Below are positions 58,938-64,000 of a DNA stretch of 64,000 bases, piece after piece. Made by a program: the position numbers and the translations under genes. Source of the DNA: Cylicocyclus nassatus (lineage: Eukaryota > Nematoda > Chromadorea > Rhabditida > Strongylidae); contig CATQJL010000223.1 in assembly GCA_958299035.1 (NCBI GenBank), positions 82,043,322 to 82,107,321 of the forward strand, written 5' to 3'. The notes under the pieces are model-generated. The model saw only the letters and a list, made by a program, of their open reading frames with translations, had not been told where the DNA came from and did not search any database. Every line of letters begins with the position of its first letter. The stretch's first letter is position 1.

Positions 58938-59980
58938 ATCATTTTTGTAATTAGCATATCAGATAACCCTGCGGATCAAGTTTCAGCGAATTTTGAGGAA
59001 CATTTTCCAAATGTTGGCACGCTCAAGTGAGGTGGTCATTTTCGAACATGCTAACTTTATTTCAAAAGTGAGTATACTACTTCTTTTTGCACTCATTACA
59101 AAATACTTTTACTTCTTTGCTCACATTAGGAATCCCATTTCAAATAACCCCAAATTCTGGAATTAAGAGCAAGCCAAAATCTCGTTTGTCCCATTTTTCG
59201 CTTTCAATTTCTCAGAGTAGAGAACTCATGGCAAATCAGGCTCAAATCACTTTTGTGAAAGTTAGGAGAATCAGGCTATCGAATATACTTGTTCTTGCTG
59301 CGTTCCCCCGCGATTCACGTAGTAGCGCAGACTTAGCACATTACCGTAATCCAATATTTTCGCGGTGTTTTCCGTTTGCTTAGCAAAGGAGAAATGACTT
59401 TATCGTTCCCTAGGAGAGATAATTTTGAATGAAATTCCTGCTATGTGGAGAAGAAGGTTTAGCAGTAGTAACATATAAAAAAGACAGTAATTTGAATGCT
59501 CTGAAGGTAAGTTAATGGGGTGTGGCACATCCCTAAAAAAGCTGTGGCTGCCACAGCATTTTAGGGATTGTTCCGCACCCCATCTTGCCTCCGAAAAGAA
59601 TATTAGCGAACAAACTACATACATATAGTTTGATAGATTGAGCGTTGTAGTTGTCATAGGAGTAATTTGAGCCTATTCATCTTCTTCGCTCTGAGTAAAA
59701 GCTGATGAAAGCGCAGCCATTGGAAGCGAAAAATGGGACAAACGACAACTTGGCCTGCTTTTACTTCCATAGCTTGATGGTTATTTGAAGCAAGATTCAT
59801 GGTTTCGGTAAGTAAGGAGTAGTGCTTTGTACTGAGTACAAAAAGAGTTAGCTAATTCACATTTGAAATATAGTTAATGTTTGAAAATGATCACTTCGCT
59901 CGGGTGGTCCAAAACTGGGAACTCCCAGGATTTGCTAAAACTTGGCCCATGGTGGTTATTTGACATGATAATTACGAATG
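58938..59980. mobile_element. Old, degenerate fold-back element
   Basis: Left arm words TGTAATTAGCATATCA, GATAACC and AAGTGAGGTGGTCATTTTC recur inverted at 59870-59980, and CCCATTTTTCGCTT near 59190 pairs with AAGCGAAAAATGGG near 59728. Identity is about 70 percent by eye. A sharper hairpin at 59516-59583 (TGGGGTGTGG...CCGCACCCCA) lies near the apex. Confidence 0.7.
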
Positions 59981-60047
59981 GTGCCTAATTAAGCATGGTA
60001 GAGCCTTTGTGTCATGCCCACCGAAGGCAAACGATAATGCTGGTAGA

Positions 60048-60097
60048 GGGGGGGGGGTATTGAGAGAAGATGGGGTGGGAGGGGGAGGGGGGGGGGG
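60048..60097 (+). repeat. Paired mono-G runs (G10 and G11)
   Basis: G10 at 60048-60057 and G11 at 60087-60097, with GGGG and GGGGG blocks between them. Confidence 0.95.
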
Positions 60098-60103
60098 AGG
60101 ATC

Positions 60104-60349
60104 GTATCCGGCGCTTGTGTGCCATACCTCTTGCTCGACCCTGATGATGAATACTTACGCATGCGACAATCCAATCACAATGTCTTCAAAATGCGCAAAA
60201 CGCTATACAACAAAGCCTTCGTCGATATCGAGAGTCTCAAATTCATATGTCCTGCAGACTTCCATAGACCACAGAACCATCGCTCACAACTTGACAAAGT
60301 GCCAGCTTTACATGTAGATATACACTCACTTCAAGTACACAGCACTTAA
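60104..60349 (+). CDS. Possible coding exon, unknown product
   Basis: Open for about 80 codons to TAA at 60349, with LLLDPDDEYLRMRQSNHNVF and FVDIESLKFICPADFHRP. The composition is protein-like, with few frame-breaking biases. It has no clear acceptor because a G-rich tract lies directly upstream, and no ATG at its start. It would be tail-to-tail with the oxidoreductase, 200 bp away. I do not recognise the family. Confidence 0.3.
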   Translation, partial: VSGACVPYLLLDPDDEYLRMRQSNHNVFKMRKTLYNKAFVDIESLKFICPADFHRPQNHRSQLDKVPALHVDIHSLQVHST

Positions 60350-60547
60350 CATCTTGAAATTTGCGCTTGCAGAGGAAATAGAAGAAGAAGAAATTTTGTG
60401 GTTCTCCACCACATTGTGTGAGCGTAAAGTAGGCCTAAAAACTTAGACACTTTCATCAACCTTTACAGCTAGTATCTGATGCTTGAAAAGGCAACTTATT
60501 TATCGAATCCATGTTATAAAATACACATACAAAGAACTGCGCTTGCC

Positions 60548-63973
<3,426 letters not shown>

Positions 63974-64000
63974 CTGAAAAAAAAGAATTTTGAAAATGAT
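63974..64000 (-). promoter_or_regulatory. Probable trans-splice acceptor before the oxidoreductase
   Basis: A run of T then CAG (63974-63983) lies one base before the ATG. This arrangement is typical of spliced-leader addition in nematodes, though an ordinary intron acceptor is possible because the window ends here. Confidence 0.5.

Overview
The window looks like nuclear DNA from a nematode, most likely clade V (Rhabditina), possibly a strongylid parasite or a relative with a repeat-rich genome. Genes are split by introns, many only 43-120 bp. Acceptors follow the TTTTCAG pattern, a few acceptors lie directly against ATG codons (consistent with spliced-leader trans-splicing), and AATAAA signals follow a 3' end. 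The recognised proteins are animal families with nematode relatives. No rRNA, tRNA, CRISPR array or viral gene was recognised. The species cannot be fixed from the sequence alone.

Four genes can be reconstructed well. (1) 12.7-14.1 kb, + strand: a small protein with a CBP/p300-type TAZ1 zinc-binding domain but no acetyltransferase, KIX or bromodomain. Its first exon was not found. (2) 42.3-48.6 kb, + strand: the Prospero-family homeodomain transcription factor pros-1, 13 coding exons, about 618 residues, with a 3' UTR ending near 49.26 kb. (3) 52.3-55.8 kb, - strand: a nine-exon PP1-like serine/threonine phosphatase. The fold landmarks remain, but every metal-binding motif is replaced, so it looks like a pseudophosphatase. 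(4) 60.5-64.0 kb, - strand: a ten-exon NADH:flavin oxidoreductase (Old Yellow Enzyme family) with an apparent one-base frameshift in its first exon.

Several weaker coding candidates are listed with low confidence. They include a coiled-coil gene running off the left edge, membrane-protein exons at 8.0, 19.8 and 22.6 kb, a three-exon candidate just after the TAZ gene, a two-exon 77-residue protein at 30 kb, and a small reading frame about 100 bp downstream of the phosphatase with operon-like spacing.

The rest is dominated by non-coding repeats. From 1.2 to 10.8 kb there is a 137-bp-period satellite (2.75-4.6 kb), several TA-flanked MITEs sharing the end CAGGGTGTCCC, and long fold-back elements. 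Further fold-backs lie at 18.7-19.4, 26.2-27.1, 56.9-58.3 and 58.9-60.0 kb. Two MITEs sit back to back in one intron of the pseudophosphatase and a third sits in another. GC-rich blocks at 36-41.5 kb upstream of pros-1, and two more in its 1.8-kb homeodomain intron, are the best regulatory candidates. Runs of 9-16 G or C recur; from 24 to 41 kb they are C on the + strand and from 44 to 60 kb they are G.

The genes show no shared pathway. The layout is a few conserved, widely spaced genes embedded in repeat-rich DNA.
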